Origin: CAYYWP01 sp050176585
GTDB taxonomy: Bacteria; Desulfobacterota; Binatia; HRBIN30; CADEER01
Direction of reading: 5' to 3'
DNA length: 64,000 nt
NCBI GenBank assembly: GCA_050176585.1
Contig: JBFXHX010000007.1
Coordinates: 1 to 64,000, forward strand
The translations under genes and the position numbers were made by a program. How positions within the stretch are numbered: the stretch's first letter is position 1; the number at the start of each line of letters is the position of its first letter. This document shows, piece by piece, positions 47,033-56,241 of the stretch. The notes below the pieces were generated by a model. That model searched no databases. It saw only the letters and a list, made by a program, of their open reading frames with translations, and had not been told where the DNA came from.

Positions 47033-47785
47033 GTGCGTGTGTTGGTGATCATCGCCGGGCTGTTGGCTCTGGCCGGCTGTTCTTACGTGCCATTCAATAT
47101 TTTCGGCGGCTCGGAGCCCGCGCCGCCGGCGCGACCGACCCCGGAGAGCCGCCGCATCGAGTCGGTCGACCCGCCGAGCGCGGCGGATGACGTTGGACCA
47201 CTGCAAGAGGCTGAAGCGCAGGTCCAGGCGGCCCGCGCAAAAGCCGCACCGGCCGGCGGAGACGAGCTCGAGCTCGCCACGAGACTCACCCACCTCGCCT
47301 CGGTGCAACGGGCGCGGGGTCATGCCGCAGAGGCCATTCCCCTCTACGAAGAGGCGCTCGCGATCCGCGAGCGCACGCTCAACCCCGAGCACCCCGAAGT
47401 CGCGACGACGTTGAACAGCCTGGCCGCCGCCCATCTCGCGGCCGACAATTACGACGCCGCCGAGCCGCTGCTGGCCCGCGCGCTCGCCCTCCGCGAGCGG
47501 GCGCTCGGCCCGACCGACCGCCTCACGGCGCGCAGCCTCAACAACCTCGCCCTGCTCTACGCCGCCCAGGCCCGGTATGACACGGCCGAACCGCTCTACC
47601 AGCGCGCGATCGTCGTCTTCGAAGGCAAGTACCCGGACGACCTCGTCATCGTGCTCGACAACTACGCTGCTCTGCTCGACGACTCCGGGCGCGCGGAAGA
47701 GGCGCGCACGATGGAAGCGCGCGCGAACACGCTGCGCCATGCCGGTGGTACGGGGTTGGTGGACGGCGTCGCGCCAAAGCCCTGA
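47033..47785 (+). CDS. TPR-repeat lipoprotein
   Basis: About 250 residues from GTG 47033 (GTG 47039 is an alternative). The signal peptide ends in a lipobox, LALAGC, so the protein should be lipid-anchored in the envelope. A Pro/Ala-rich linker leads to at least four tetratricopeptide repeats at about 90-235 (ATRLTHLASVQRARGHAAEAIPLYEEAL-type and SLNNLALLYAAQARYDTAEPL-type units), of the TPR_12/kinesin-light-chain style. It is probably a scaffold for an envelope complex; no partner is obvious nearby. Confidence 0.85.
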   Translation: MRVLVIIAGLLALAGCSYVPFNIFGGSEPAPPARPTPESRRIESVDPPSAADDVGPLQEAEAQVQAARAKAAPAGGDELELATRLTHLASVQRARGHAAEAIPLYEEALAIRERTLNPEHPEVATTLNSLAAAHLAADNYDAAEPLLARALALRERALGPTDRLTARSLNNLALLYAAQARYDTAEPLYQRAIVVFEGKYPDDLVIVLDNYAALLDDSGRAEEARTMEARANTLRHAGGTGLVDGVAPKP

Positions 47786-47823
47786 GCGCGCCCGCCGGCA
47801 ACCAGACAAGCGGTCGTACGCGC

Positions 47824-48600
47824 TCAGCGCCCCTTCCACTGCGGCTTGCGCTTCTCCGCGAACGCCTTCACGCCCTCGATCATGTCCTCGGACTGAAAGA
47901 GCTCGTGTACGAGCGGGTACCGCGTGCGCATCGATTCCTCGACCGACACGCCCTGGCTCTGCAGCGCGACCTGTTTGGTCGCGCGAATGGATACCGGCGA
48001 ACAGGCGAGAATCTCGCTGGCCCAACGCCGTGCCGCCGACAGCGCCTCGCCCTGCGGCACGACTTCATTGACGATGCCCATCCGGTGCGCCTCCGCGGCG
48101 TCGATCGGCTTGCCGGTCAACAACATCCCCATCGCGAGCTTCTGCGGAATCGCTGCCGGTAGCCGCTGGAGCCCACCCGCCAGCGCGGCCAACCCGACTC
48201 GCGGCTCAGGAAATCCGAACAGCGCGTTGTCGCTGGCGACGATGATGTCGCATGCCAGGGCGATCTCGAACCCGCCGCCCATCGCCACGCCGTTCACGGC
48301 CGCGATCACCGGCTTGAAGAGATCGAATCGCGTCGTGAGGCCGCCAAATCCGCCCGCGCCCAACCGCAGGCTGAAGCCGTGCTCGGCGGAGTACTTCAGA
48401 TCGTTGCCAGCCGAGAACGCCTTATCGCCCGCGCCGGTGATGATCGCCACCCACGCATCGGCATCCGCCGCGAAGTCGTCGAACGCGGCGGAGAGCTCGT
48501 GATTCGCCGGCGGATGCAGCGCATTGCGCACCTCCGGGCGGTTGATCGTGATCACGCCCAAATGATCGGCTTTCTCATACGTGATGAACTCGTACGACAT
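47824..48600 (-). CDS. Enoyl-CoA hydratase/isomerase family protein
   Basis: A 258-residue crotonase-fold enzyme. ATG 48600 gives MSYEFITYEKADHLGVITINRP. The oxyanion-hole motifs are AFSAGNDLK and GVAMGGGFEIALACD; both catalytic glutamates (GGGFE and GFPEPRVGL) are present, consistent with hydratase activity. The substrate is unknown. Other acyl-CoA-related genes (PaaI thioesterase, acyl-CoA dehydrogenase, CoA-transferase) lie within 10 kb. Confidence 0.9.
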   Translation of the reverse strand: MSYEFITYEKADHLGVITINRPEVRNALHPPANHELSAAFDDFAADADAWVAIITGAGDKAFSAGNDLKYSAEHGFSLRLGAGGFGGLTTRFDLFKPVIAAVNGVAMGGGFEIALACDIIVASDNALFGFPEPRVGLAALAGGLQRLPAAIPQKLAMGMLLTGKPIDAAEAHRMGIVNEVVPQGEALSAARRWASEILACSPVSIRATKQVALQSQGVSVEESMRTRYPLVHELFQSEDMIEGVKAFAEKRKPQWKGR

Positions 48601-48768
48601 GGAATCCCTCGCGACGGATGCAATCCGGGAATTGGCGGGTACGCACAGTGGGTACGCGAAGTGAGGTGTCGCTGTCCACCTCCACCGCGCGCGCCCTTGC
48701 GGATTCAGTCTCGGCGAGGCCTGGCGCGTGACTGGTCCTTCACAAGCCGCCGGGTTATGGAGCACCGC

Positions 48769-49248
48769 ATGACGGCGGCCGACTCCGGCTCGCGCGGGCG
48801 CGAGTTCCCTCCGCTGGATCCCGCCGCGCGCGAAGCGCTCATCGAGGCGTTCAGCCGCGACAATTCGTTCTTCCCCGGGCTGCTCGGCGTGCGCGTGCTC
48901 GACGTGCGCCGCGGCTACGCCAAGCTGGCGATCGAGAGCCGGCGCGAGTTGCTCAATCCCGCGGGCGTCCTGCACGGCGGCGTGACGTTCGGCCTCGCCG
49001 ACACCGCCGTCGCCGTAGCCCTGCTCGCGATCTACGAACACGACAACGCGCTGCTGACGATCGAGATGAACATCAACTACCTCGAGCCGATCAGCGGCGG
49101 CGCCATCACGGCCGAGGCCTTCGTCTTGCGACACAGCCGCCGCAGCGCATACGCGGAGGTCGACGTGTGGGCGGGCGGCCGGCTCGCCGCGCGCGCCAGC
49201 ACCACCTACATGATCAAACCGCTCGCCGGCGGCTCACCGCCGGCATGA
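48769..49248 (+). CDS. PaaI-like hotdog-fold thioesterase
   Basis: A 159-residue protein. The ATG at 48769 follows GGAG with six-base spacing. The hotdog signature is present: LNPAGVLHGGVTFGLADTAVAVAL (central helix with HGG and Asp) and a C-terminal strand series (MNINYLEPISGG, GRLAARASTTYMI). It is likely an acyl-CoA thioesterase, perhaps protecting CoA pools during aromatic or fatty-acid breakdown. Divergent from the enoyl-CoA hydratase gene. Confidence 0.88.
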   Translation: MTAADSGSRGREFPPLDPAAREALIEAFSRDNSFFPGLLGVRVLDVRRGYAKLAIESRRELLNPAGVLHGGVTFGLADTAVAVALLAIYEHDNALLTIEMNINYLEPISGGAITAEAFVLRHSRRSAYAEVDVWAGGRLAARASTTYMIKPLAGGSPPA

Positions 49249-49321
49249 GCGGTCTGCCATCCATCGCGGCGGCGCCGCGGATCCCCTGCGCGCGGCGCAC
49301 CGTGGCCTAGGCCGGCTCGCG

Positions 49322-50518
49322 ATGGCGCGCATCCTGTTCGTTCAACCCTCGCTCAATCCGCCGGGGGGCGGGAGCGTGGTGGCGGCCTGGATGATCCAAG
49401 CGCTGCGCAGCGAGCATACGATCACGCTGCTGGGCTGGACCGCGCCGGACCTGCCGCGCATCAACCGCTATGCCGGTACAACGCTGACGCAGCGAGACTT
49501 CGCGGTCCGCTTGGTACCGGCGCTGGTGCGCGGACTCGCAGCCCGCTCGCCATTGCCGCTGTGGCGGGTAAAGAACTTGTACCTCATGCGGAGGGCGCGC
49601 GATCAACGCCCGGACTTCGACCTGGTAGTGACCGCCAACAACGAGGGCGATTACGGGCTTCCGACCGTGCAATACGTGCACTATCCCACTGCGCACCACT
49701 GGCGCCCCGCGAGAGACCTCCGCTGGTACAGTCGAAACCCGACGGTACGCCGCCTGTACCACACGGTCGCGGAGCGCACGCTGGGGTTCGATCGGGCGCG
49801 CATGGTGGGCAGCAGCACGCTCGTCAACTCCGGGTACATCGCCGGGCTGTTCGAGCAGCTGCACGGCGCGCGACCTGATGTGTGTTATCCGCCCGTAGCG
49901 GGAGAGGTGCCGGAGGTTCCCTGGGAAGGGCGCCAACTCGCCTTCGCGTGTATCGGGCGGTTCAGCGGCGAGAAGCGTCTCGCCGAGATCCTCGACGTGA
50001 TCGGCGCCGTGCGTGCCACCCACGCGGCGGTGGCGCTGCACATCCTCGGTTCCAATGACGACCCGGAGATCACCGCATTCCTGCGGCGGCGCGCCCAGAT
50101 CGCCCCCGAGTGGATTCACCTGCATGAGGATCTCGATCGCGCGGCGCTCTTCGACGTCGTGAGCCGCTGTCGGTTCGGCATCCACGCCATGCACCATGAG
50201 CACTTCGGCATGGCGGTGGCGGAGATGATCCGCGCCGGCTGCGTGCCGTTCGTGCACGCCAGCGGCGGCCCTGCCGAAATCGTGCCGTTTCCCGAGTTGC
50301 AGTTTCAGAGCGCGTCCGACGCCGTGGAGCGGATCCGCCGCGTGCTCGATGACCTCGCGCTCCAGCAGCGGCTGCGGGCGCAGCTCGCCGCGCGTGGCGC
50401 GGAGTTCTCGACCGACCGCTTCGCCGCGCACATCCGCGCCGCCGTGGACGCCGCGCTGCGCGGCTCCGTCATGCCCACCCAGCCCGGCGGCGACGGCGAC
50501 CTGGCGCGCGCGGGGTGA
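49322..50518 (+). CDS. GT4-type glycosyltransferase
   Basis: A 398-residue GT-B fold enzyme. N-terminal RILFVQPSLNPPGGGS is the acceptor-side Rossmann strand and glycine loop. The C-terminal nucleotide-sugar domain starts at ACIGRFSGEKRLAEIL and holds MHHEHFGMAVAEMIRAGCVPFVHASGGPAEIV (the E-x7-E region). The H-E-H-F-G-M-A-V-x-E and SGGPAEIV stretch resembles ALG11-like mannosyltransferases. No other glycan gene surrounds it. Confidence 0.85.
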   Translation: MARILFVQPSLNPPGGGSVVAAWMIQALRSEHTITLLGWTAPDLPRINRYAGTTLTQRDFAVRLVPALVRGLAARSPLPLWRVKNLYLMRRARDQRPDFDLVVTANNEGDYGLPTVQYVHYPTAHHWRPARDLRWYSRNPTVRRLYHTVAERTLGFDRARMVGSSTLVNSGYIAGLFEQLHGARPDVCYPPVAGEVPEVPWEGRQLAFACIGRFSGEKRLAEILDVIGAVRATHAAVALHILGSNDDPEITAFLRRRAQIAPEWIHLHEDLDRAALFDVVSRCRFGIHAMHHEHFGMAVAEMIRAGCVPFVHASGGPAEIVPFPELQFQSASDAVERIRRVLDDLALQQRLRAQLAARGAEFSTDRFAAHIRAAVDAALRGSVMPTQPGGDGDLARAG

Positions 50519-50551
50519 CGGCCTAGCGCGCAAGGCTGACGAAGCGGCCGC

Positions 50552-51451
50552 ATGGAGTGGCTCAACTACCATCACCTGCTCTACTTCTGGACCGTCGCGC
50601 GCACGGGCAGCGTGTCCGCGGCGAGCGCGGAGCTCCGGCTGGCGCAGCCGACGATCAGCGGCCAGTTGCGCTTGCTCGAGGACACGCTCGGCGAAAAGCT
50701 CTTTCACCGGATGGGGCGCCGACTCGAGCTCACCGAGATGGGGCGCGTGGTGTACCGCTACGCGGATGAGATCTTCAGCCTCGGCCGCGAGCTCCAGGAC
50801 GTGGTGCGCGGGCGCCCGACTGGCCGGCCCGTCCGGCTGGCCGTCGGCGTCGCGGATCAGGTGCCGAAGCTGATCGCGTATCGATTGATCGAGCCCGCCC
50901 TCAAGCTGCCAGAGCCGGTGCGCATCGTCTGCCGCGAGGACAAACCGGAGCGCCTCCTGACCGAACTCGCAGTGCACGAGCTCGACGTCGTGTTGACCGA
51001 CGCACCGGTGCCGGCGAGCGTCAAGGTGAAGGCGTTCAGCCACCTGCTCGGCGAATGCGGGGTCAGCATCTTCGGCGCGCAAGCGCTCGCGGCGGCGCAC
51101 CGCCGCAACTTCCCGCGCTCACTGGACGGCGCGCCGTGCCTGCTGCCGACGGAGAACACCTCGCTGCGCCGCGCCCTCGACCAGTGGTTCCACGCGCAGG
51201 GTATCCGCCCCGACGTCATCAGCGAGTTCGAGGACAGCGCGCTGCTCGCCGCCTTCGGCGAGCGCGGCGTGGGGCTCTTTCCGGCGCCGACGGCGATCGA
51301 GCAGGAGATCAAGGATCAGTACGGCTTGACTCTGATCGGCCGCATCGATCAGGTCCGCGAGCGCTTTTACGCGATCTCTGCGGAGCGGCGCCTAACTCAC
51401 CCCGCCGTCCTGGCGATCTCGCACGCGGCGCGCGCGAAGCTGTTCGGATGA
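50552..51451 (+). CDS. LysR-family activator, NhaR-like
   Basis: A 299-residue LysR-type regulator. The N-terminal winged helix begins WLNYHHLLYFWTVARTGSVSAASAELRLAQPTISGQ, very close in pattern to E. coli NhaR (INYNHLYYFW...TITGQ). The GECGVSIFG and DQWFHAQGI blocks also match NhaR. NhaR senses Na+ and activates nhaA and other genes; no sodium/proton antiporter gene is in the window, so the target is elsewhere. Its 3' end overlaps the PGPGW gene by 60 bases in convergent orientation. Confidence 0.85.
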   Translation: MEWLNYHHLLYFWTVARTGSVSAASAELRLAQPTISGQLRLLEDTLGEKLFHRMGRRLELTEMGRVVYRYADEIFSLGRELQDVVRGRPTGRPVRLAVGVADQVPKLIAYRLIEPALKLPEPVRIVCREDKPERLLTELAVHELDVVLTDAPVPASVKVKAFSHLLGECGVSIFGAQALAAAHRRNFPRSLDGAPCLLPTENTSLRRALDQWFHAQGIRPDVISEFEDSALLAAFGERGVGLFPAPTAIEQEIKDQYGLTLIGRIDQVRERFYAISAERRLTHPAVLAISHAARAKLFG

Positions 51452-51697
51452 CGGCGGCTCGTTCGTCTGCACCCGCGCGCCGGTGAGTTTGTCGCGCACG
51501 TCGGTGAAGCGCGCGACGACGTAGTCGAGCAAGCGGCGAGCCCAGCGGGAATGCGGCGCCAGCAGCGTCAATCCCGCCAGCACCAGGGGAATGCCGGGAC
51601 CGGGCAACACCAGCAATGCGGCGCCGACCGCCAGGAGGCTGATGCCCGCCGCACACCTGAGCACGGTCCAGCTGGGATGATGTCGCTTCGGCTCCAT
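51392..51697 (-). CDS. PGPGW-type transmembrane protein
   Basis: A 101-residue protein with two close transmembrane helices (about residues 12-30 and 33-48) joined by VLPGPGIPLVLAGLTLLA, the P-G-P-G motif of the putative transmembrane PGPGW family. A cationic segment (SRWARRLLDYVVARF) follows. Function unknown. The last 60 bases overlap the convergent NhaR-like gene; since both reading frames look natural, the overlap is probably real. Confidence 0.75.
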   Translation of the reverse strand: MEPKRHHPSWTVLRCAAGISLLAVGAALLVLPGPGIPLVLAGLTLLAPHSRWARRLLDYVVARFTDVRDKLTGARVQTNEPPSSEQLRARRVRDRQDGGVS

Positions 51698-51938
51698 GGC
51701 GAAGTTCCCGATCTAGAGGGCTCGTCTCCGTTTCCACTTCAGGCGCGCCACGGGCCGCTCGTGACCCGGCACCGCCGGGCGGCGGCCCTGCGATGACCTT
51801 CGAAGACCACGATGGCGCGCCTATTTGGATCGCGCAAGCTATGGGCGGCAGAATGTCGCCCGCTCGAGCCAGTCTCGATCAGCACCGCATTGCACACGGC
51901 TGCCGCGCACAGCCCAGCGGCGAAAAACCGACCGCTGC

Positions 51939-53597
51939 TCACTGCGCGAGCAGCTGGCGCGCGATCACTTTCAGCTCGAGGATTGGCTTCACCCCTTCGA
52001 AGATCGGCAGGACGGCCGCATCGACGACGTAGCGCGAGATCGGAAACTCCTCGGCATATCCCCAGCCCCCGTGCAGCAATTGGCCTTCCTGCGAGACCCA
52101 TACGGCCACATCGGAACAGAACAACTTCGCCATCGCTCCTTCGAGCGCCACCGACTCGTCTTTGTCCATCGCGACCGCCGCCGCATACGTGAGCTGCCGG
52201 CCGGCCATCACGTACGTCGCCATGCGCCCGAGCTTGTATTGAGTGAGCTGGTAACTTCCGATCGGGCGACCGAACTGCTTGCGATCGTTGGCATACTCCG
52301 CGGTGCGCTCGAGCGCCGCCTGCGAGAGGCCCGTGGCGCGTCCGCCGGTCTGCAGACGCCCGGCGGCGAAGCCGTTCATCTGCAGGTAGAACCCCTTGTT
52401 GAGGCCCGCCGCTTCGCCGATGAGGTTCTCCGCCGGCACGAAGTAGTTGTCGATGGAGAGCGTGAACGAGTGCATGCCGCGGTAGCCCGGCGTCCGGTCC
52501 GCCTTGCCGTGCAGCGTGCCGCCGCTCGGTTGCCGCATCTCGAACTCGTGCCCGGGGAACGAATCCTTCGGCACGATGAACAGCGAGAGGCCGCGCGCTC
52601 CCGAGCGCGGGTCGGGATCGGTACGGGCCAGCAGCGCGAGCACATTGGCGCGGCCGGCGAACGTGCACCACGCTTTCGCTCCGCTGATCGCGAAGCCCCG
52701 CTGCCCGCCGACCTCCACCTGATCGGCGCGGCATTTCACCGACGCGACATCCGAACCGGTGTCGGGCTCGGTAACGGAAATGCCGACCATCACGTCGGCG
52801 CTCGCGATCGCCGGCAACCACTCGCGCTTCTGCCGCTCCGTGCCGCCCTTGAGCAACGCTTTCGTCAGGATCTCGGGACGCGTGATCAAGCTGCCGGCCG
52901 CGGCCAGGGAGCAGCGGGACAACTCCTCGGTGGTAATGATCATGCCGAGATTGCCCATACCGCCGCCGCCGTACTCCTCGGGCACCGACATGCCGAAGAA
53001 CCCGAGCTCGCCCATCTTCGCGATCAAGGCGTCGGGGACGAGATCGTCGTGACGGTGGATGTGCTCCGCGATCGGCAGCACCTCGGCTTCTGCGAACTGG
53101 CGGACCGAATCGCGCGTCATCCCCGCCATCTCGTCGCCGAGCCATGAATGATTGGCGCCGCGCTGCTCGATCACGTGGCGGCCGATGGCCGCAACGGCCT
53201 CATCGGCGGTGGCAGCCTCGATCAGCGCGCGGACAGCGGGCCGCCGCAGCGTGGCGGCGAGCCGCTCATCGCCGATGCCGAACGCGGCGGGATGTGACTC
53301 GATCTGCGCTCGCAGCTTGGCCGCGATCTCACCGGCGAAGACGCCGGCCATATCGGCGATCACCGGGTCGGATTCGCCCGCACCGGCCAGCGCGTTCGCA
53401 TAGGCCAGCAGATCCCGCGCCGCGCGCGCTTCAGTGGCCGCATACGCGAGCCGTTCGCAGTGGACCTGCTCGTCGTCGATGCGCTTCCCGCTCTCGGTCC
53501 GCCGGCTCGCCACTTCGAGCGCTTCGCGCACGAGCGCGTCCATCGTCGACACGATCGTCTCGACGCCAGAGAGCCCTACGGACTTGTCATTCGCCAT
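51939..53597 (-). CDS. Acyl-CoA dehydrogenase with N-terminal extension, methylsuccinyl-CoA dehydrogenase-like
   Basis: A 552-residue flavoenzyme. ATG 53597 gives MANDKSVGLSG. The first ~165 residues are an extra helical domain (ARDLLAYANAL, ADMAGVFAGEIAAKLRAQI) absent from usual 380-residue acyl-CoA dehydrogenases. The core has GMSVPEEYGGGGMG, GISVTEPDTGSDVAS, NDRKQFGRPIGSYQ and LHGGWGYAEEFPISRYV. Size and layout match (2S)-methylsuccinyl-CoA dehydrogenase of the ethylmalonyl-CoA pathway; the assignment is by architecture, and no other gene of that pathway is visible. Confidence 0.85.
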   Translation of the reverse strand: MANDKSVGLSGVETIVSTMDALVREALEVASRRTESGKRIDDEQVHCERLAYAATEARAARDLLAYANALAGAGESDPVIADMAGVFAGEIAAKLRAQIESHPAAFGIGDERLAATLRRPAVRALIEAATADEAVAAIGRHVIEQRGANHSWLGDEMAGMTRDSVRQFAEAEVLPIAEHIHRHDDLVPDALIAKMGELGFFGMSVPEEYGGGGMGNLGMIITTEELSRCSLAAAGSLITRPEILTKALLKGGTERQKREWLPAIASADVMVGISVTEPDTGSDVASVKCRADQVEVGGQRGFAISGAKAWCTFAGRANVLALLARTDPDPRSGARGLSLFIVPKDSFPGHEFEMRQPSGGTLHGKADRTPGYRGMHSFTLSIDNYFVPAENLIGEAAGLNKGFYLQMNGFAAGRLQTGGRATGLSQAALERTAEYANDRKQFGRPIGSYQLTQYKLGRMATYVMAGRQLTYAAAVAMDKDESVALEGAMAKLFCSDVAVWVSQEGQLLHGGWGYAEEFPISRYVVDAAVLPIFEGVKPILELKVIARQLLAQ

Positions 53598-53669
53598 GTG
53601 CTGTCGCCCTCGCACGAGTCGTTTTGCGCACCGGGACACACCGCGCACCACCAGTCCATCGCGGTGCGT

Positions 53670-53685
53670 TCCGCGGCACCGCGGA
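53670..53685. other. Palindrome upstream of the acyl-CoA dehydrogenase
   Basis: TCCGCGG-CA-CCGCGGA, perfect seven-base arms, lies about 75 bases before the acyl-CoA dehydrogenase start. Its position would suit an operator. GC-rich sequence raises the chance of fortuitous palindromes. Confidence 0.3.
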
Positions 53686-53769
53686 TTCCGGTGTTGAGCG
53701 TGCCTAGCATCGAGGCGTGGTCGGGGCCAGCGGGCGACTAACGCCGCCCGCCGGCCGTTCGCTCACGCG

Positions 53770-53796
53770 TGGCGCGATTTCGGTGACCTCGCGCCA
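53770..53796 (-). terminator. Hairpin after the molybdenum-hydroxylase gene
   Basis: TGGCGCGA-N11-TCGCGCCA, perfect eight-base arms, begins 21 bases past the stop of the Mo-binding subunit gene on its transcribed strand. No T-run follows, so termination efficiency is uncertain. It separates the catabolic cluster from the acyl-CoA dehydrogenase gene. Confidence 0.4.
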
Positions 53797-53816
53797 GGTC
53801 TGGCTGTACCGGCTGC

Positions 53817-56198
53817 TCAGCTCGCCTGCGCCGTCTGAATGAGCCGCCAGACGCGGGCCGGGGTGAGCGGCGTCTCGAGCAGGTGCTCCTTCACGCCGAG
53901 TGGCTTCAAGGCGTCCTCGACCGCGCTCACGACGGCGTCGAGCGGGCCACCGACGCCGGATTCACCGGCGCCCTTGGCGCCGAGCGGGTTGAACGGCGAA
54001 GGCGTGACGACGTGGCCGATCTCGAACCCGGGCAGATCGGCCGCCGTCGGACAGGTGTAGTCCATGAACGTCCCGGTCAGCAGCTGCCCCTCGGTGTCGT
54101 AGACGAGGTGCTCGTACAACACGCCGCCGAGCCCCTGGGCGATGCCGCCGTGCATGTTCGCGTCCACCATCAGCGGATTGATCATGTTGCCGGTGTCGTG
54201 GATGCAAACCATGCGCTTCACCGTCACCTTGCCGGTATCCGGATCGACATCGACCACCGCGACGTAGGCCCCGTTCGGCCAGGTCGGGTAGAGGTTCGGC
54301 TGGCTGGCGACCTTCGGTTGGTGGTCGATGTTCTGGTGGCGGAAATAGCGCGTCGCCTCCAGCCCCGGTTCGACCTGACACGCCTGGCGACCGAAGCAAT
54401 CGGTGTAGATGGTCTCGGCCACCGTCGCGAGCGCCACCGAGCGGGCCGGCGCGCCGCGCACTTTCGCGAGGTTGCCCTCCAGCTCCACGTCCGCCGGCGC
54501 CACTTCGAGCATCCGGGCCGCGACGTCGACGAGCTTCTCGCGCAGCTCGCCGGCGGCGATGCGCGCCGCCGAGCCGCCCATGATGATGCTGCGCGAGCTG
54601 TAATTCCCGAGCCCCCACGGCGAGACCTCGGTATCGCCCTGTACGACGCGGACGCGGTCGATCGTCACGCCCACCTGATCCGCGACGATCTGCGCGATGC
54701 CGGTCTCGTTGCCGCTGCCCGGCGACGTGACGCCGGTCAGCACGGTAACCTCCGCCTCCGGGTTCATGCGCACCGTGCAGCCATCGTACGCGGACAGCAG
54801 CGTGGAGCGCGGCATGCACCCGCCTTCCGGCGTGAGCTCGTAGCTGAGCCCGATCCCGGTGACGTGGCCCTTCTGGCGCGCCGTATCGCGCTCTTTCACC
54901 AGGTCATCCCACTTCGCCAGCTCGAGGCAGCGGCGCAGCACCTCGGGGTAGTTGCCGCTGTCCATCATCGCGCCGGAGGGCTGGCGGTGCGGGAAGCTCT
55001 CCGGAGGCACGAAGTTCTTCATGCGGATGGCGGCTTTGTCGATGCCGAGCTTGTCCGACACCATGTCCATGATGCGCTCCATCACGAACGTGGCCGCTTC
55101 TTTGCCGTAGCCGCGGTAGGCATTCCACGGGCACTTGTTGGTGACCACCGTATGCAGGCGGACGTGGCAATCTTTGACGTCATAGACCGTCGGCAGGCAG
55201 AACGCGGTGACGTTTGACATGCCCCACCCGCAGAGCGCGCTCGGCGCGCCGACGTCGGCCAGAATGTGAATGTCGATCGCCGTGATCTGGCCGTCCTTTT
55301 TGTACCCGGCTTTGAAGCGGATGCGCTCCTCGCGCGCGTGCCCGCCGACGGCGAGGCTCTCGGTGCGCTCCTCGATCCAGCGCACCGGCCGCACGAGCTT
55401 GCGCGCCAGGTAGCAGATGAGCGGCTCTTCCTGAAACGTCGGCAGCTTCAGACCGAAGGCGCCGCCGACGTGCGGTTGGATCACCCGCAGGTCCGTTTCG
55501 CGCATGCGGAGCGTTTTGGCGAGAAAGCAACGCATCGGGTGCGGGCTCTGCGTGCTCGCCCAAACGGTGGTCATGTTCGTGTAGGGATCGTGCGTGGCCA
55601 GGTAGGCGCGCGGTTCGATTGCCGCACCGGTGTAGCGGTGGGTCTGCAACACGCCCTCGACCGTCCCGTCGGCTGCAGCCATCGCCTTGTCGGGCTCGCC
55701 CATCACATGGTCGCGCGAGATGAGCACGTTGTCGCCCCAGCTCTCCTCGACCAGCGCACTGCCCGCCTTGAGCGCCGAGTCGACGTCGGTCACGGCGGGC
55801 AGCACCTCGTAATCTACCTCGATCAGCTCGGCGGCGCGCGTGGCGGTCCACTTGTCCTCGGCGACCACTGCGGCGACCGGCTCGCCCACGTAGCGCACCT
55901 TCTTGATCGCGAGTGCGTACGTCTCGATCTGCTTCGCGTTCATCGCCTTCGTGTCGTACGCTGGTGGGATCGGATCCGTGTTGGCGGCGATCTCGGCGCC
56001 GGTCACCACGCACACCACGCCAGGCACTGCCTCCGCGGCGCGCGTGTCGATCCCGCGGATGCGGGCGTGTCCGTGGGCGCTCCGGACGACCGCCATGTGC
56101 GCCATGTTGGGCAACGCGATGTCCGCAACGAAGTTCCCCTTGCCCGCCGCGAGCTGCCGGTTGGTCAGCCCCAGCACTTCTGTTCCCACGTATGCCAT
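53817..56198 (-). CDS. Xanthine dehydrogenase-family molybdopterin-binding subunit (first copy)
   Basis: A 793-residue large subunit of a molybdenum hydroxylase. Family blocks in order: AAGKGNFVADIALP, RSAHGHARI, VRYVGEPVAAVVAED, HVGGAFGLK, WNAYRGYGKEA (in place of AYRGAGRPE of many members and of the CSFR loop of CO dehydrogenase), TGVTSPGSGNETG, QGLGG, and GAKGAGESG with the catalytic Glu. It lacks the CO-dehydrogenase active loop, so CO oxidation is unlikely; hydroxylation of an organic substrate is expected. FeS and FAD subunits are not in the window. A close relative lies at 58999-61389. Confidence 0.92.
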   Translation of the reverse strand: MAYVGTEVLGLTNRQLAAGKGNFVADIALPNMAHMAVVRSAHGHARIRGIDTRAAEAVPGVVCVVTGAEIAANTDPIPPAYDTKAMNAKQIETYALAIKKVRYVGEPVAAVVAEDKWTATRAAELIEVDYEVLPAVTDVDSALKAGSALVEESWGDNVLISRDHVMGEPDKAMAAADGTVEGVLQTHRYTGAAIEPRAYLATHDPYTNMTTVWASTQSPHPMRCFLAKTLRMRETDLRVIQPHVGGAFGLKLPTFQEEPLICYLARKLVRPVRWIEERTESLAVGGHAREERIRFKAGYKKDGQITAIDIHILADVGAPSALCGWGMSNVTAFCLPTVYDVKDCHVRLHTVVTNKCPWNAYRGYGKEAATFVMERIMDMVSDKLGIDKAAIRMKNFVPPESFPHRQPSGAMMDSGNYPEVLRRCLELAKWDDLVKERDTARQKGHVTGIGLSYELTPEGGCMPRSTLLSAYDGCTVRMNPEAEVTVLTGVTSPGSGNETGIAQIVADQVGVTIDRVRVVQGDTEVSPWGLGNYSSRSIIMGGSAARIAAGELREKLVDVAARMLEVAPADVELEGNLAKVRGAPARSVALATVAETIYTDCFGRQACQVEPGLEATRYFRHQNIDHQPKVASQPNLYPTWPNGAYVAVVDVDPDTGKVTVKRMVCIHDTGNMINPLMVDANMHGGIAQGLGGVLYEHLVYDTEGQLLTGTFMDYTCPTAADLPGFEIGHVVTPSPFNPLGAKGAGESGVGGPLDAVVSAVEDALKPLGVKEHLLETPLTPARVWRLIQTAQAS

Positions 56199-56241
56199 CA
56201 GCTTCTCCCCTCGACCGACTGGTCGGTCTCTGCGATGTAGC

